This document shows positions 37,829 through 46,757 of a DNA stretch of 64,000 nucleotides, one piece after another (position 1 is the first letter of the stretch; each line of letters begins with the position of its first letter). Under the pieces are notes generated by a model. It had not been told where the DNA came from. It saw only the letters and a program-made list of their open reading frames with translations, and did not search any database. Origin of the DNA: Zeimonas sp046347945 (lineage in GTDB: Bacteria > Pseudomonadota > Gammaproteobacteria > Burkholderiales > Burkholderiaceae_E); contig JAXMFB010000005.1 of NCBI GenBank assembly GCA_046347945.1, positions 213,061 to 277,060 of the forward strand, written 5' to 3'. A program made the translations under genes and the position numbers.

Positions 37829-39295
37829 TCAGCCGACCCGCACCGGCACGAAGATCCGGTTGCCGTCACGCATGATCAGCAGCGCCACCGACTTGTCGGA
37901 CTTCGCCAGCGCGGCGCGCAGCTGCTCGACGCTCTTCACCGGCGTGCCGTTCACCGCGACGAGCACGTCGCCGGGCTGCACGCCGGCCATCGCCGCCGGG
38001 CCGCCCGCGCCCTCGACCAGCAGGCCGCCGTCGACGCCCGCCGCGCGCCGCTCCTGCGGCTCGAGCGGGCGCAATGCGAGGCCGATCCGGCCCTTGGCGA
38101 CCTGCTCCTCGGCCTTCGCGGCGCCCGCGACCTTCTCGGCTGCGTCGCCGAGCTTCGCGGTGAGCTCCTCGGGCTTGCCCTGGCGCCAGATTTCGAGCGT
38201 GACCTTCTCGCCCGGCATCGCCTGGCCGATCAGCGCCGGCAGGTCGCCCGAGGCGACGATCGGCGTACCGTTCACCTTGCGGATCACGTCGCCGGGCTGC
38301 AGGCCGGCCTTGTCCGCGGGCCCGCCCTTCTCGACGTTCGCGACGAGCGCGCCCTCCGGCTTGTCGAGCTTGAACGAATCGGCCAGCGTCTGGTTCACTT
38401 CCTGGATCGAGACGCCCAGTCGCGCGTGGCTGACCTTGCCGGTGGCGGCGATCTGGTCGCGCACGTGCGTGGCGACGTCGATCGGGATCGCGAACGACAG
38501 CCCCTGGTAGCCGCCGGTGCGGCTGAAGATCTGCGAGTTGATGCCGACCACCTCGCCGCGCGTGTTGAACAGCGGCCCGCCCGAGTTGCCCGGGTTCACC
38601 GCGACGTCGGTCTGGATGAACGGCACGAACCCGTCGTCGGGCAGCGAGCGGCCCTTGGCGCTCACCACGCCCGCGGTCACCGAATTCTCGAAGCCGAACG
38701 GCGAGCCGATCGCGAGCACCCATTCGCCGACCTTCAGGTCGCGAGCGCTGCCCAGCGGAACGACCGGCAGGTTCTTCGCGTCGATCTTCAGCACGGCGAC
38801 GTCGGTCTTCGGATCCGAGCCGAGCACCTTCGCGCGGAACTCGCGACGATCGATGAGCTTGACCGTGACCTCCTTCGCGTCGCGCACCACGTGCGCGTTG
38901 GTGAGGATGACGCCGTCGGGATCGACGATGAAGCCCGAGCCCTCGCCGCGAACCGGCATCTCGCGCGTTCCGCCGCCGTTGGGTCCCTGGAAGCGCTTGA
39001 AGAATTCGTAGAACGGGTCGTTCGGGTCCAAGCCCGGCACCTCGACGTCGGCCATCTTCTTCATGCCGCTCACGCTGATGTTGACGACGGCCGGGCCGTA
39101 GCGCTGCACGATCTGCGAGAAGTCCGACGTCGCGACCGGGGCCGCCGGCGCGATGGCCGGCGCCGTCGCGACCGCGGCCGGCGCTGCGGCCCGCGCGAGA
39201 CTGCCGGAGGCGAAGGTCGCGCCCGCGCCGCCGATCACTCCGGCGGCGACCAGCGCGACCACGAGGCGGGAAGGCGTCATCGAACGGATGCTCAT
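37829..39295 (-). CDS. Do/Deg family periplasmic serine endoprotease
   Basis: HtrA-type protease of 488 residues with an N-terminal signal or anchor segment (LVVALVAAGVIGG). The catalytic triad is His in LTNAHVV, Asp in KTDVAVLKI and Ser in PGNSGGPLF. Two PDZ domains follow: the first near ARLGVSIQEV, the second near IGLALRPLEP with GVQPGDVLVAVNG. It degrades or chaperones misfolded envelope proteins. It lies 27 bases upstream of petA on the same strand. DegP, DegQ and MucD cannot be told apart without alignment. Confidence 0.93.
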   Translation of the reverse strand: MSIRSMTPSRLVVALVAAGVIGGAGATFASGSLARAAAPAAVATAPAIAPAAPVATSDFSQIVQRYGPAVVNISVSGMKKMADVEVPGLDPNDPFYEFFKRFQGPNGGGTREMPVRGEGSGFIVDPDGVILTNAHVVRDAKEVTVKLIDRREFRAKVLGSDPKTDVAVLKIDAKNLPVVPLGSARDLKVGEWVLAIGSPFGFENSVTAGVVSAKGRSLPDDGFVPFIQTDVAVNPGNSGGPLFNTRGEVVGINSQIFSRTGGYQGLSFAIPIDVATHVRDQIAATGKVSHARLGVSIQEVNQTLADSFKLDKPEGALVANVEKGGPADKAGLQPGDVIRKVNGTPIVASGDLPALIGQAMPGEKVTLEIWRQGKPEELTAKLGDAAEKVAGAAKAEEQVAKGRIGLALRPLEPQERRAAGVDGGLLVEGAGGPAAMAGVQPGDVLVAVNGTPVKSVEQLRAALAKSDKSVALLIMRDGNRIFVPVRVG

Positions 39296-39423
39296 GGATG
39301 CTCCTTTGCAGGGGTCTGCGTGATGGATGCGGGCGACTATCGACCGCGAGTCTTAGGCGGCTCTTAAGGCCCGGCCGGCGCTCCGGGCCATGGCCATGAG
39401 CGCATCGCGGTCAATGCGCGAAC

Positions 39424-40353
39424 TCACCCGGCCCGCGGCCCTCGCACGGCCTGCAGCGCGCCGGGCATCGCGCGCACGGTGACCGCGCGCGCGCCTGCGA
39501 GCGGCTCGCCGTCCGCCGCCAGCGGCATCTCGTCTTCGCACTCGACGCGCAGTTGCGTGAAAGGCGCCGTGCGCACCTGCGGATGGCCGAGGTGGCGGCC
39601 CGCCAGCAGGCGCGGCAGCATCAGCAGCGTTCCGGGCCGCGCGAACCGCCCGGCGATCAGCAGGTCGAGCCGGCCGTCGTCGATGCGCGCGCCGGGCACG
39701 GCCGGCATCCCGGCGCCGTAGGTCGGCGTGTTCAGGCACGACGCGAACAGCGCTTCGCCGTCGTGCACGAGCTTGCCGTCGGCGATCACGCGCAGGTGCC
39801 GGCGCCGCAACGCGGCGAGCTCGCGAAGCGTGGCCCACAGATAGCGCGGCAGGCCGCGCAGCCACTGCGGCCCTTCGGCCGCGCGGCGCGCGATCGCGGC
39901 GTCGAATCCGGCTTCGACGCTCGACGCAAACGGCCACGCGCCGTGCTCGGTGACGAGCTCGCCGAGGTCGCAGCCGGAGGCCGGGTCGCGCAGCGCCCGC
40001 GCGAGCGCATCGGGCCAGGCCAGCCCGCGAAGCCCCAACGCGCGCGCCAGGTCGTTGCCGCTGCCCACCGGCACCAGACCCAGGCTCAGCCGTCGCTCGA
40101 CGAGCGCCGGCAACAGGCGATGCACGGTGCCGTCGCCCCCGACCAGCACGGCTCGCGAGCCTGCCGGGCGCCCGAGCAGCAGCGCCCGCGCGCGCTCGAC
40201 GTCGTCGACGACGGCGAACGCGGCCTCGGGCGCCTGCGACGCCAGCCACTGCCGCAACGGATCGGCCAGGCGCCGGGCGCGGCCGCCGGCCGCGCAAGGG
40301 TTGAGCAACACGAGGGCGAGGCCCGCCGGCGCTGCCACGGGCCCGCCCGCCAT
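39424..40353 (-). CDS. diacylglycerol/lipid kinase family protein (YegS-like)
   Basis: Lipid kinase of 309 residues with the DAGK catalytic domain. The nucleotide motif GGDGTVHRLLPAL is near residue 71. VPVGSGNDLARALG is the second hallmark, and the C-terminal beta-sandwich includes SVEAGFDAAIARRA. It phosphorylates diacylglycerol, phosphatidylglycerol or a related lipid at the inner leaflet. It starts four bases after the PEBP gene ends on the same strand, so the two may be cotranscribed. Confidence 0.88.
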   Translation of the reverse strand: MAGGPVAAPAGLALVLLNPCAAGGRARRLADPLRQWLASQAPEAAFAVVDDVERARALLLGRPAGSRAVLVGGDGTVHRLLPALVERRLSLGLVPVGSGNDLARALGLRGLAWPDALARALRDPASGCDLGELVTEHGAWPFASSVEAGFDAAIARRAAEGPQWLRGLPRYLWATLRELAALRRRHLRVIADGKLVHDGEALFASCLNTPTYGAGMPAVPGARIDDGRLDLLIAGRFARPGTLLMLPRLLAGRHLGHPQVRTAPFTQLRVECEDEMPLAADGEPLAGARAVTVRAMPGALQAVRGPRAG

Positions 40354-40357
40354 GGGC

Positions 40358-40918
40358 CTACTTCTTGCGCCCGTACTTGCCGACCAGCGTCGCCTTGCCG
40401 ATCGCGTTGGCGTTGACCATGAAGCCGACCAGCGACGCGCTGGCGCCTTCCGGGATGTCGAGCTTCTCCACCTTCAACGCGTACACGGTGAACACGTAGC
40501 GGTGCGGCTTGTCGCCGACCGGCGGGCACGGCCCGCCCCAGCCGGGTGTGCCGAAGTCGGTCTTCTGCTGGACGGCGCCGGCCGGCAGCTTGCTGCCGTC
40601 GGCCGAACCCGCGCCCTGCGGCAGCGAGGTCGTGCCGGCCGGCAGGTTGTAGACCACCCAGTGCCACCACCCCGCGCCGCCGGTCGGCGCATCGGGGTCG
40701 TGCACGAGCACGGCGTAACTCTTCGTGGCCGCGGGCGGGACCTTCCAGCTGAGCGCCGGCGAGACGTTCTCGCCTTCGCAGCCGAAGCCCTTGAACACGT
40801 GCCTGTTGCCGATCATCGCGCGCGCGCCGATGTCGGGGCTGCCCAACTGGAACGCGAACGCGCTGCCGCACGCCAGCGCGAGCGAGCCGGCGACGAGGGT
40901 TCGGGACATGACGCTCAT
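40358..40918 (-). CDS. YbhB/YbcL family PEBP-like (Raf kinase inhibitor-like) protein, exported
   Basis: Protein of 186 residues with a signal peptide (about 1-22, ending SAFAFQ) and a phosphatidylethanolamine-binding-protein fold. Hallmarks are GENVSPALSWK, YAVLVHDPDAP, WWHWVVYNLP and the C-terminal YVFTVYAL. Ligand-binding Asp and His residues lie in HDPDAP and WHWVV. Bacterial roles are poorly known. ATG 40918 has purine-rich sequence before it. Confidence 0.92.
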   Translation of the reverse strand: MSVMSRTLVAGSLALACGSAFAFQLGSPDIGARAMIGNRHVFKGFGCEGENVSPALSWKVPPAATKSYAVLVHDPDAPTGGAGWWHWVVYNLPAGTTSLPQGAGSADGSKLPAGAVQQKTDFGTPGWGGPCPPVGDKPHRYVFTVYALKVEKLDIPEGASASLVGFMVNANAIGKATLVGKYGRKK

Positions 40919-41114
40919 GGGGATCCTCCGGTGGCTGCGGATCCGCCATGCTGGGCCGAACCGCGCGGCTCCGCAAGATCGGCCCGACCGGGATCGCCCC
41001 GACCCGCGGCCGCGCCCGAGGCGAGGCGGCGATTGCAGTACGATTCACGAGCCGCGAGCGCTGCGACGAGCCGCACGCGCTGCGGCCCCCGCCCCCATTC
41101 CCGGAGAACCGAAC

Positions 41115-43439
41115 TTGGCCGACCCCCACGGATACGGACGCTTCGGCAGCGGCCAGGCAGTCCGGCGCATCGAGGACTCGACGCTGGTCAGCGGCCGTGG
41201 CGCCTTCGTCGACGACTTCGACGCCGACGGGCAGGCGCACCTGTGCTTCCTGCGCTCGCCGCATGCGCACGCGCGCATCGTCTCGATCGACACGTCGGCT
41301 GCGCGCGAGCTGCCCGGCGTGGTGGCCATCCTGACCGGCGACGACCTCGTGCGCGCCGGCGTCGGCGCGTTCCCGGGCCCGGCTGGCTTCAGGCGTCCGG
41401 ACGGCTCGCCCGGCATCGCGCCGCCGCGACGGCCCCTCGCGCACGAGCGCGTGCGCTTCGTCGGCGAGGCCGTGGCCGCGATCGTCGCCGAGTCGCGCCA
41501 GGCCGCGATCGACGCGCGCGACGCGATCTTCGTCGACTACGAAGACCTGCCCGCCGTCGTCGAGCTCGACGACGCGACGGCGCCCGGCGCGCCGCTGGTG
41601 TTCGACGAGGCGCCGGGCAACCTCGCGGCGGCGATGCGGCATGGCGATGCCGGTGCCGCCGAGGCCGCGTTCCGCGCCGCCGCGCACGTGGTGTCGCTCG
41701 ACCTGGTCAACCAGCGGCTCGCGCCGTCGGCGATGGAGCCGCGCGCGGTGCTCGCCACGTACGACGCGGCCAGCGACCGGCTCACGCTGCGGATGAGCAC
41801 GCAGATGCCCTCGGGCGCGCGCGACACCGTGGCGCAGGACCTGCTGAAGATGCCCAGGGAGAAGGTCCGCGTCGTCGTCGGCGACGTCGGCGGGGGCTTC
41901 GGCATGAAGACCGGCCTGTACCCCGAGGACGCCGCGGTTGCCTTCGCCGCGCGGCACCTGAAGCGGCCGGTCAAGTGGTGCGCCGAGCGCAGCGACGAGT
42001 TCCTCGGCGCCGTGCACGGCCGCGACGTGCGCAGCCACGCCGAGCTCGCGCTCGACGCGAACGGCCGCATCCTCGCGATGCGCATCCGCTCGCTGGCCAA
42101 CGTCGGCGCCTACGCGACGCCCACCGGGGTGGCGATCCAGCTGCTGATCGGGCCGTGGGTGCAGACCAGCATCTACGACATTCCGGTGATCGACTTCGAG
42201 TTCCGCGCGATCCTCACGCACACGACGACCACCGGCGCCTATCGCGGCGCCGGCCGCCCCGAGGCGATCTACCTGACCGAGCGGCTGATGGACGCCGCGG
42301 CGCGCCGGCTCGGCATCGAGCAGGCCGAGCTGCGCCGGCGCAACATGATCCGGCCGGAGCAGATGCCCTACCGCAACGCGATGGGCCAGACCTACGACAG
42401 CGGCCGTTTCGAGTCGATCATGGACCAGGCGCTGGCACTGGCCGACTGGAACGGCTTCGACGCGCGGCTGGCCGACTCGAAGGCGCGCGAGCGGCTGCGC
42501 GGCCGCGGCATTGCGACCTTCCTCGAATGGACCGGCGGCAACGTGTTCGAGGAGCGCGTCACCGTCGACGTCGCCGCCGACGGCTTCATCGAGATCTTCT
42601 CGGCCACGCAGGCGATGGGCCAGGGCATCGCGACCACCTATGCGCAACTGGCGGTCGACGTGTTCCAGGTGCCGATCGAGCGGATCCGCATCGTGCAGGG
42701 CGACACCGACCGCGGCAGCGGCTTCGGCAGCGCCGGCTCGCGATCGCTGTTCACCGGCGGCTCGGCGGTGCGCGTCGCCTCCGAGCGCACCGTGCGCAAG
42801 GCGCAAGACCTCGCCGCCGACGCGCTCGAGGCCCCGGCCGCCGATGTCGAGTACGTCGACGGCGCGTTCCGCATCGTCGGCACCGACCGCTCGATCGACC
42901 TGTTCGAGCTCGCCGCGCGCCAGCCCGAGCGGCGCATCTGGATGGACTCGACCAGCTCGGTCGAGGGACCCAGCTGGCCCAACGGCTGCCACCTGTGCGA
43001 AGTCGAGATCGACCCCGACACCGGCGTGATCGAGGTGCTCTCGTACGCGTCGGTCAACGACGTCGGTCGGGTCGTGAACCCCGACATCGTGCGCGGCCAG
43101 CTCGACGGCGGCGCGGTCCAGGGCCTGGGCCAGGCGCTGTGCGAGCAGGTGATCCACGACCGCGCGAGCGGCCAGCTGCTGTCGGCCAGCTTCCTCGACT
43201 ACGCGATGCCGCGAGCCGACCTGGCCGGGCGCTTTCGCACCGAAATGGACGAGTCGATCCCGTGCCTGACCAATCCGCTGGGCGTCAAGGGCGTCGGCGA
43301 GCTGGGCACGATCGGTGCGACGCCGTGCGTGGTCAACGCGGTCGTCGACGCGCTGTGGCGGGCCGGCAAAGGTGAGCGCGCACTGTCGCTGCAGATGCCG
43401 CTGACGCCCGAGCGCGTCTGGGCGGTGCTGAACGGGTAG
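41115..43439 (+). CDS. xanthine dehydrogenase family molybdopterin-binding subunit (form II CoxL-like)
   Basis: Large molybdenum-hydroxylase subunit of 774 residues. An N-terminal aldehyde-oxidase a/b-hammerhead domain begins GSGQAVRRIEDSTLVSG, followed by the molybdopterin-binding domains. The active-site loop reads AYRGAGR, as in form II CoxL-type proteins rather than AYxCSFR of true CO dehydrogenase. FGMKTGLYPED and a late VKGVGELG are cofactor loops, the latter with the catalytic Glu. The start is TTG 41115 with GGAG nine bases upstream; no ATG fits. The FAD and iron-sulfur subunits are not encoded next to it. Confidence 0.88.
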   Translation: MADPHGYGRFGSGQAVRRIEDSTLVSGRGAFVDDFDADGQAHLCFLRSPHAHARIVSIDTSAARELPGVVAILTGDDLVRAGVGAFPGPAGFRRPDGSPGIAPPRRPLAHERVRFVGEAVAAIVAESRQAAIDARDAIFVDYEDLPAVVELDDATAPGAPLVFDEAPGNLAAAMRHGDAGAAEAAFRAAAHVVSLDLVNQRLAPSAMEPRAVLATYDAASDRLTLRMSTQMPSGARDTVAQDLLKMPREKVRVVVGDVGGGFGMKTGLYPEDAAVAFAARHLKRPVKWCAERSDEFLGAVHGRDVRSHAELALDANGRILAMRIRSLANVGAYATPTGVAIQLLIGPWVQTSIYDIPVIDFEFRAILTHTTTTGAYRGAGRPEAIYLTERLMDAAARRLGIEQAELRRRNMIRPEQMPYRNAMGQTYDSGRFESIMDQALALADWNGFDARLADSKARERLRGRGIATFLEWTGGNVFEERVTVDVAADGFIEIFSATQAMGQGIATTYAQLAVDVFQVPIERIRIVQGDTDRGSGFGSAGSRSLFTGGSAVRVASERTVRKAQDLAADALEAPAADVEYVDGAFRIVGTDRSIDLFELAARQPERRIWMDSTSSVEGPSWPNGCHLCEVEIDPDTGVIEVLSYASVNDVGRVVNPDIVRGQLDGGAVQGLGQALCEQVIHDRASGQLLSASFLDYAMPRADLAGRFRTEMDESIPCLTNPLGVKGVGELGTIGATPCVVNAVVDALWRAGKGERALSLQMPLTPERVWAVLNG

Positions 43440-43489
43440 CCAGATGCCGCTGACGCCCGAGCGCGTCTGGGCGGTGCTGAACGGGTAGC
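43392..43489. repeat. perfect 49-base tandem duplication across a gene end
   Basis: Bases 43392-43440 are repeated without change at 43441-43489. The unit holds the last 15 codons and the stop of the molybdenum-hydroxylase subunit plus one base. The second copy is therefore untranslated and the protein is unaffected. The perfect identity points to a recent slippage event or to an assembly duplication. Confidence 0.95.
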
Positions 43490-43682
43490 CGCCGGGCGGC
43501 CCCCCGCGCGGGGCCGCGGGTTCACCCGTCCAGGGCGGCAAGGCGGGCGCGTCGACCGCTTCCGGTTACGCCTGGCCCGCTGCTTTACATCTGCTTACCC
43601 GCCCGAGCACCCCGCCGCGTCGGCGCGCGCTACGCTGGAGGCGTTGTTCGTTCATGGGAAATCCCTCGAATCGGAGCGAACG

Positions 43683-45170
43683 ATGAGAGCACGCGGCCCG
43701 GCCGCCTGGCTGGCCTGCGCAGCCGCGGCGGCGACGATCACGCTGGCGCCGGCTGGGCCGACGCAGGCGCAACAGCAGTACGACCCGTCGTATGCGCAGG
43801 CGGCGTACGCGCAGGAAGAGCTCGACCAGATGCTCGCCCCGATCGCGCTGTACCCCGACGCCATGCTCGCGCAGGTGCTGATGGCGGCCACCTACCCGCT
43901 CGACGTCGTCGAAGCCGACCGGTTCGTGCGGCAGAACCCGGGCCTGACGGGCGAGGCGCTGGCCGACGCGGTCGAGGGCATGCCCTGGGATCCGAGCGTG
44001 CGCGCCCTGACGCAGTTCCCGTCGGTGCTGGCGATGATGAGCGAACGGCTCGACTGGACCGAGCGGCTCGGCGACGCCTTCCTCGCGCAGCGCGACCAGG
44101 TGATGGACACCGTCCAGTCGCTGCGCGCGCGTGCCTGGGCCGCCGGCAACCTCTACTCGAACGACCAGCAGCAGGTGATCGTGCAGGACCAGGTCATCGA
44201 GATCGAGCCGGCACGGCCTGGGTACCTGTGGGTGCCGTACTACAACCCGGTCGTCGTGTTCGGCACCTGGTGGTGGCCCGACTACCAGCCGTTCTTCTGG
44301 GTGCCGCCGGTGGCGTACCGGCCGCCGCACTTCGCCCGGGTCTACTCGTCGGGGATCGCCTGGAGCCCGTACGTGCCGCTGCGCCCGCGGCTCTGGCACG
44401 ACCCGCGGCCGGTCTGGCGCGACCGCTACGTGGTCGTCGACAACCACCGCATCAACAACGTGATCGTCACGCGACCCGGCACGCCCCGGCCGATCATCTG
44501 GCGGCACGACCCCGAGCGTGGACGCGGCGCCGAGTGGCGCGCGCCCGACCGCCGCGGGCCACGACCCCATGGCCCCGACGTGTGGAACAGCGCGGCGCCG
44601 GACCCGCGCTGGAACCGCCCGCCGCACCCCGCCGGCCGGTGGCAGGGCGTGGCGCCCGAGGCGCCGCGCGACTACCGCAATGGTCGGGGACCCGCCAACG
44701 GCGAGTTCGGCCAGCGCCGCGACTCCGGACAGCCGCGCGGCGAACCGCCCGCGCAACGACCGGGCGGGTCGTACCCGCAGCGCGTCCAGAAGCCGATGCC
44801 GACCGCGCGCGGCGAGATGCCGCAGCCGCAGTCCGCCCCGGCGCCCCATCCCTGGGCCAACGGGCGGCCGCCGCGGATGGATCCCCCCGCGCCTCGCGCC
44901 GCGCCAGTGGCCCCGCCGCCGCATCCGTGGACGAACCGGCCGCAACAGCGCATCGAGCCGCCCGCGCCGCGCGTGCAGCCGGCACCGGTCGCCCCGCCGC
45001 CGCATCCGTGGACCAATCCGCGCCAGCCGCGAATGGACGCGCCGCAGCGTGCGCCGGTCACCGCCCCGCCACCACCGCCGCAAAGGGCTGCCCCCGCGCA
45101 GCCGCAGGCCCGCCCCTCGGCGCGGCCCGAAGGGCGCGGGCCGCACCCCGGCGAGCGTCGCGAGCGTTGA
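43683..45170 (+). CDS. DUF3300 family exported protein with proline-rich C-terminal repeats
   Basis: Protein of 495 residues. A signal peptide (about 1-29, ending TQAQQQ) is followed by a DUF3300 domain with LDQMLAPIALYPDAMLAQVL and YPLDVVEADRFV. A WWWPDYQPFFW aromatic patch follows. The C-terminal half is low-complexity Pro/Arg-rich, with three related units around HPWANG, HPWTNRP and HPWTNPR (about 44841-45040). Secreted or envelope-associated; function unknown. ATG 43683 is preferred to 43644 because it begins the signal peptide. Confidence 0.85.
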   Translation: MRARGPAAWLACAAAAATITLAPAGPTQAQQQYDPSYAQAAYAQEELDQMLAPIALYPDAMLAQVLMAATYPLDVVEADRFVRQNPGLTGEALADAVEGMPWDPSVRALTQFPSVLAMMSERLDWTERLGDAFLAQRDQVMDTVQSLRARAWAAGNLYSNDQQQVIVQDQVIEIEPARPGYLWVPYYNPVVVFGTWWWPDYQPFFWVPPVAYRPPHFARVYSSGIAWSPYVPLRPRLWHDPRPVWRDRYVVVDNHRINNVIVTRPGTPRPIIWRHDPERGRGAEWRAPDRRGPRPHGPDVWNSAAPDPRWNRPPHPAGRWQGVAPEAPRDYRNGRGPANGEFGQRRDSGQPRGEPPAQRPGGSYPQRVQKPMPTARGEMPQPQSAPAPHPWANGRPPRMDPPAPRAAPVAPPPHPWTNRPQQRIEPPAPRVQPAPVAPPPHPWTNPRQPRMDAPQRAPVTAPPPPPQRAAPAQPQARPSARPEGRGPHPGERRER

Positions 45171-45197
45171 CCGCGGTCGACGCCACGGGGCGCCGGC

Positions 45198-46088
45198 TCA
45201 GGCGAGGCCAGGCGCCGCCTCGGGCAGCGACGCGAGCCCCGCGCGCAACGACGGAAACCCGTGCAGGAACGCCTCGCCGTCTTCGCGCCCCTGCCGCCAG
45301 GTCTGCTCGTACGCGTCCGGCGACGTGTAGTCCCAGCTCGACGCGGCCACCTTGCGCGATGGCTGCACGTAGACCCGCCCCGCGCGCATGAATACCGGCG
45401 CGTGCTCCGGATAGCGCCGCGTGGTGAGCACCAGCGTGGCGCCGCCGTCCGGATCGACCGCATCGACCGGTACGTTGTCGACCAGCCCGCCGTCCATCGT
45501 CGGCCTGCCGTCGCGGTACTCAATCGGCGTGAAGGGCGGCGTGCAGCTCGACGCGATGATCAGCGAGACCAGCTCGTCGTCGCTGCGGCAGTCCTGCACG
45601 CGAACGATCTCGCTGCGAAAACCGACCGCGCGGCCGAACCCCGGATGCAGCGAGCGCCGCAGGTACTTCTCGATGTTGTAGCCCACGATGCCCAGCGCGA
45701 CCGCGCTGCGCGGCCCGAGCCAGCGCGGAATGCGCGCGAACTGCACGCGGATCTCGGGCGCGCTGCGCATCAGCTGGCCGAAGTGCTCGCCGCCGAGCAG
45801 CGCCTTCAGCGCGCCGCGATAGATCTCGTTGTGCGGAAACACGCGCCGGCCGCGGCGGATCAGGTTCAGCGGATACGCGTTGCGCGGATTGCCCTTCAGC
45901 ACCTCGCGGTAGTACGCCAGCGCGGTCTGCGAGTCGTTGGCGAACAGCAGGCACGCGGTCGCCGCGCCGGCCGACACGCCGGCGATCAGGCGCGGGCGCA
46001 GATCGATCGCCGGCGCGACCACTTCCCAGAACCCCGCCTGCCACCAGCAGCGATGCCCGCCGCCGGCAAAGACCACCTGTTCGAACAT
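45198..46088 (-). CDS. patatin-like phospholipase family protein
   Basis: Lipid acyl hydrolase of 296 residues with the patatin Ser-Asp dyad. The oxyanion hole is GGGHR near residue 9, the nucleophile Ser is in GVSAGAAT near residue 35, and the catalytic Asp is in TMDGGLVDNVPVD. IASSCTPPFTPIEY is the usual patatin stretch before the Asp. ATG 46088 was chosen because FEQVVFAGGG follows directly; an earlier ATG at 46121 adds 11 residues. No signal peptide is seen. It is divergent from the asparaginase-like gene. Confidence 0.88.
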   Translation of the reverse strand: MFEQVVFAGGGHRCWWQAGFWEVVAPAIDLRPRLIAGVSAGAATACLLFANDSQTALAYYREVLKGNPRNAYPLNLIRRGRRVFPHNEIYRGALKALLGGEHFGQLMRSAPEIRVQFARIPRWLGPRSAVALGIVGYNIEKYLRRSLHPGFGRAVGFRSEIVRVQDCRSDDELVSLIIASSCTPPFTPIEYRDGRPTMDGGLVDNVPVDAVDPDGGATLVLTTRRYPEHAPVFMRAGRVYVQPSRKVAASSWDYTSPDAYEQTWRQGREDGEAFLHGFPSLRAGLASLPEAAPGLA

Positions 46089-46166
46089 CGTCGATGCACC
46101 TGCTGCGGGCCGACGGTACACTGCGGCGCGATGGAGGCCGCCGGCCCGCTCCCGGCGATTCTAATC

Positions 46167-46658
46167 ATGAACCTGCGCATCCTCGCCACCGGCGGCACGT
46201 TCGACAAGCGCTACGACCCGATCACCGGCGTGCTCGGCTTCGGCGACACGCACCTGCACGAGATCGTCGCCCGCGCGCGCATCGCCGGCCCGCTTCAGGT
46301 CGAAGTCGTGATGATGATCGACAGCCTCGACATGGTCGACGAGCACCGCCAGCGCGTGCTGGCGGCGTGCCGCGCCGCGCCCGAACCGGCGCTGGTGGTC
46401 GTCCACGGCACCGACACGATGGTCGAGACGGCGCGCGTGCTCGGCCAGGCGGGACTCGCGAAGACGATCGTCCTCACCGGCGCGATGGTGCCGTTCGCGC
46501 TGGCCGATTCCGACGCGAGCTTCAACCTCGGCGCGGCGATCGGCTTCGCGCGCAGCCTGCCGCAGGGCACCTGGGTGGCGATGAACGGCATGGCGCGCCC
46601 GTGGTCGAACGTGCGCAAGAACCGGGAACTGGGCGTCTTCGAGCCGCTCGACGAGTGA
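46167..46658 (+). CDS. short asparaginase-domain protein
   Basis: Protein of 163 residues matching only the N-terminal domain of L-asparaginase. The first catalytic Thr lies in ATGGTFDK and the second Thr-Asp pair in VVHGTDTMVETA. IVLTGAMVPFALADSDASFNLGAA is also conserved. The C-terminal asparaginase domain is absent, and the product ends naturally with NRELGVFEPLDE, so it is a compact family rather than a break. An alternative ATG at 46131 would add 12 residues. Its activity is uncertain. Confidence 0.8.
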   Translation: MNLRILATGGTFDKRYDPITGVLGFGDTHLHEIVARARIAGPLQVEVVMMIDSLDMVDEHRQRVLAACRAAPEPALVVVHGTDTMVETARVLGQAGLAKTIVLTGAMVPFALADSDASFNLGAAIGFARSLPQGTWVAMNGMARPWSNVRKNRELGVFEPLDE

Positions 46659-46684
46659 GCGCGTCGCAGGCCGACTCCGGCCGC

Positions 46685-46753
46685 CGCGTAGCGCGCGGAC
46701 CCGGCCACCGCGCGGTGCGTGGACCCGGCCCCGCGTAGCGCGTAGACCCGGCG
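46685..46753. repeat. three 22-base near-tandem GC-rich repeats
   Basis: Units start at 46685, 46709 and 46732, each of the form CGCGtaGCGCGtgGACCCGGCc with a few changes and one or two bases between units. They fill most of the gap between the convergent asparaginase-like and E1 beta genes. They might act in transcription termination or simply be a minisatellite. Confidence 0.7.
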
Positions 46754-46757
46754 CCGC

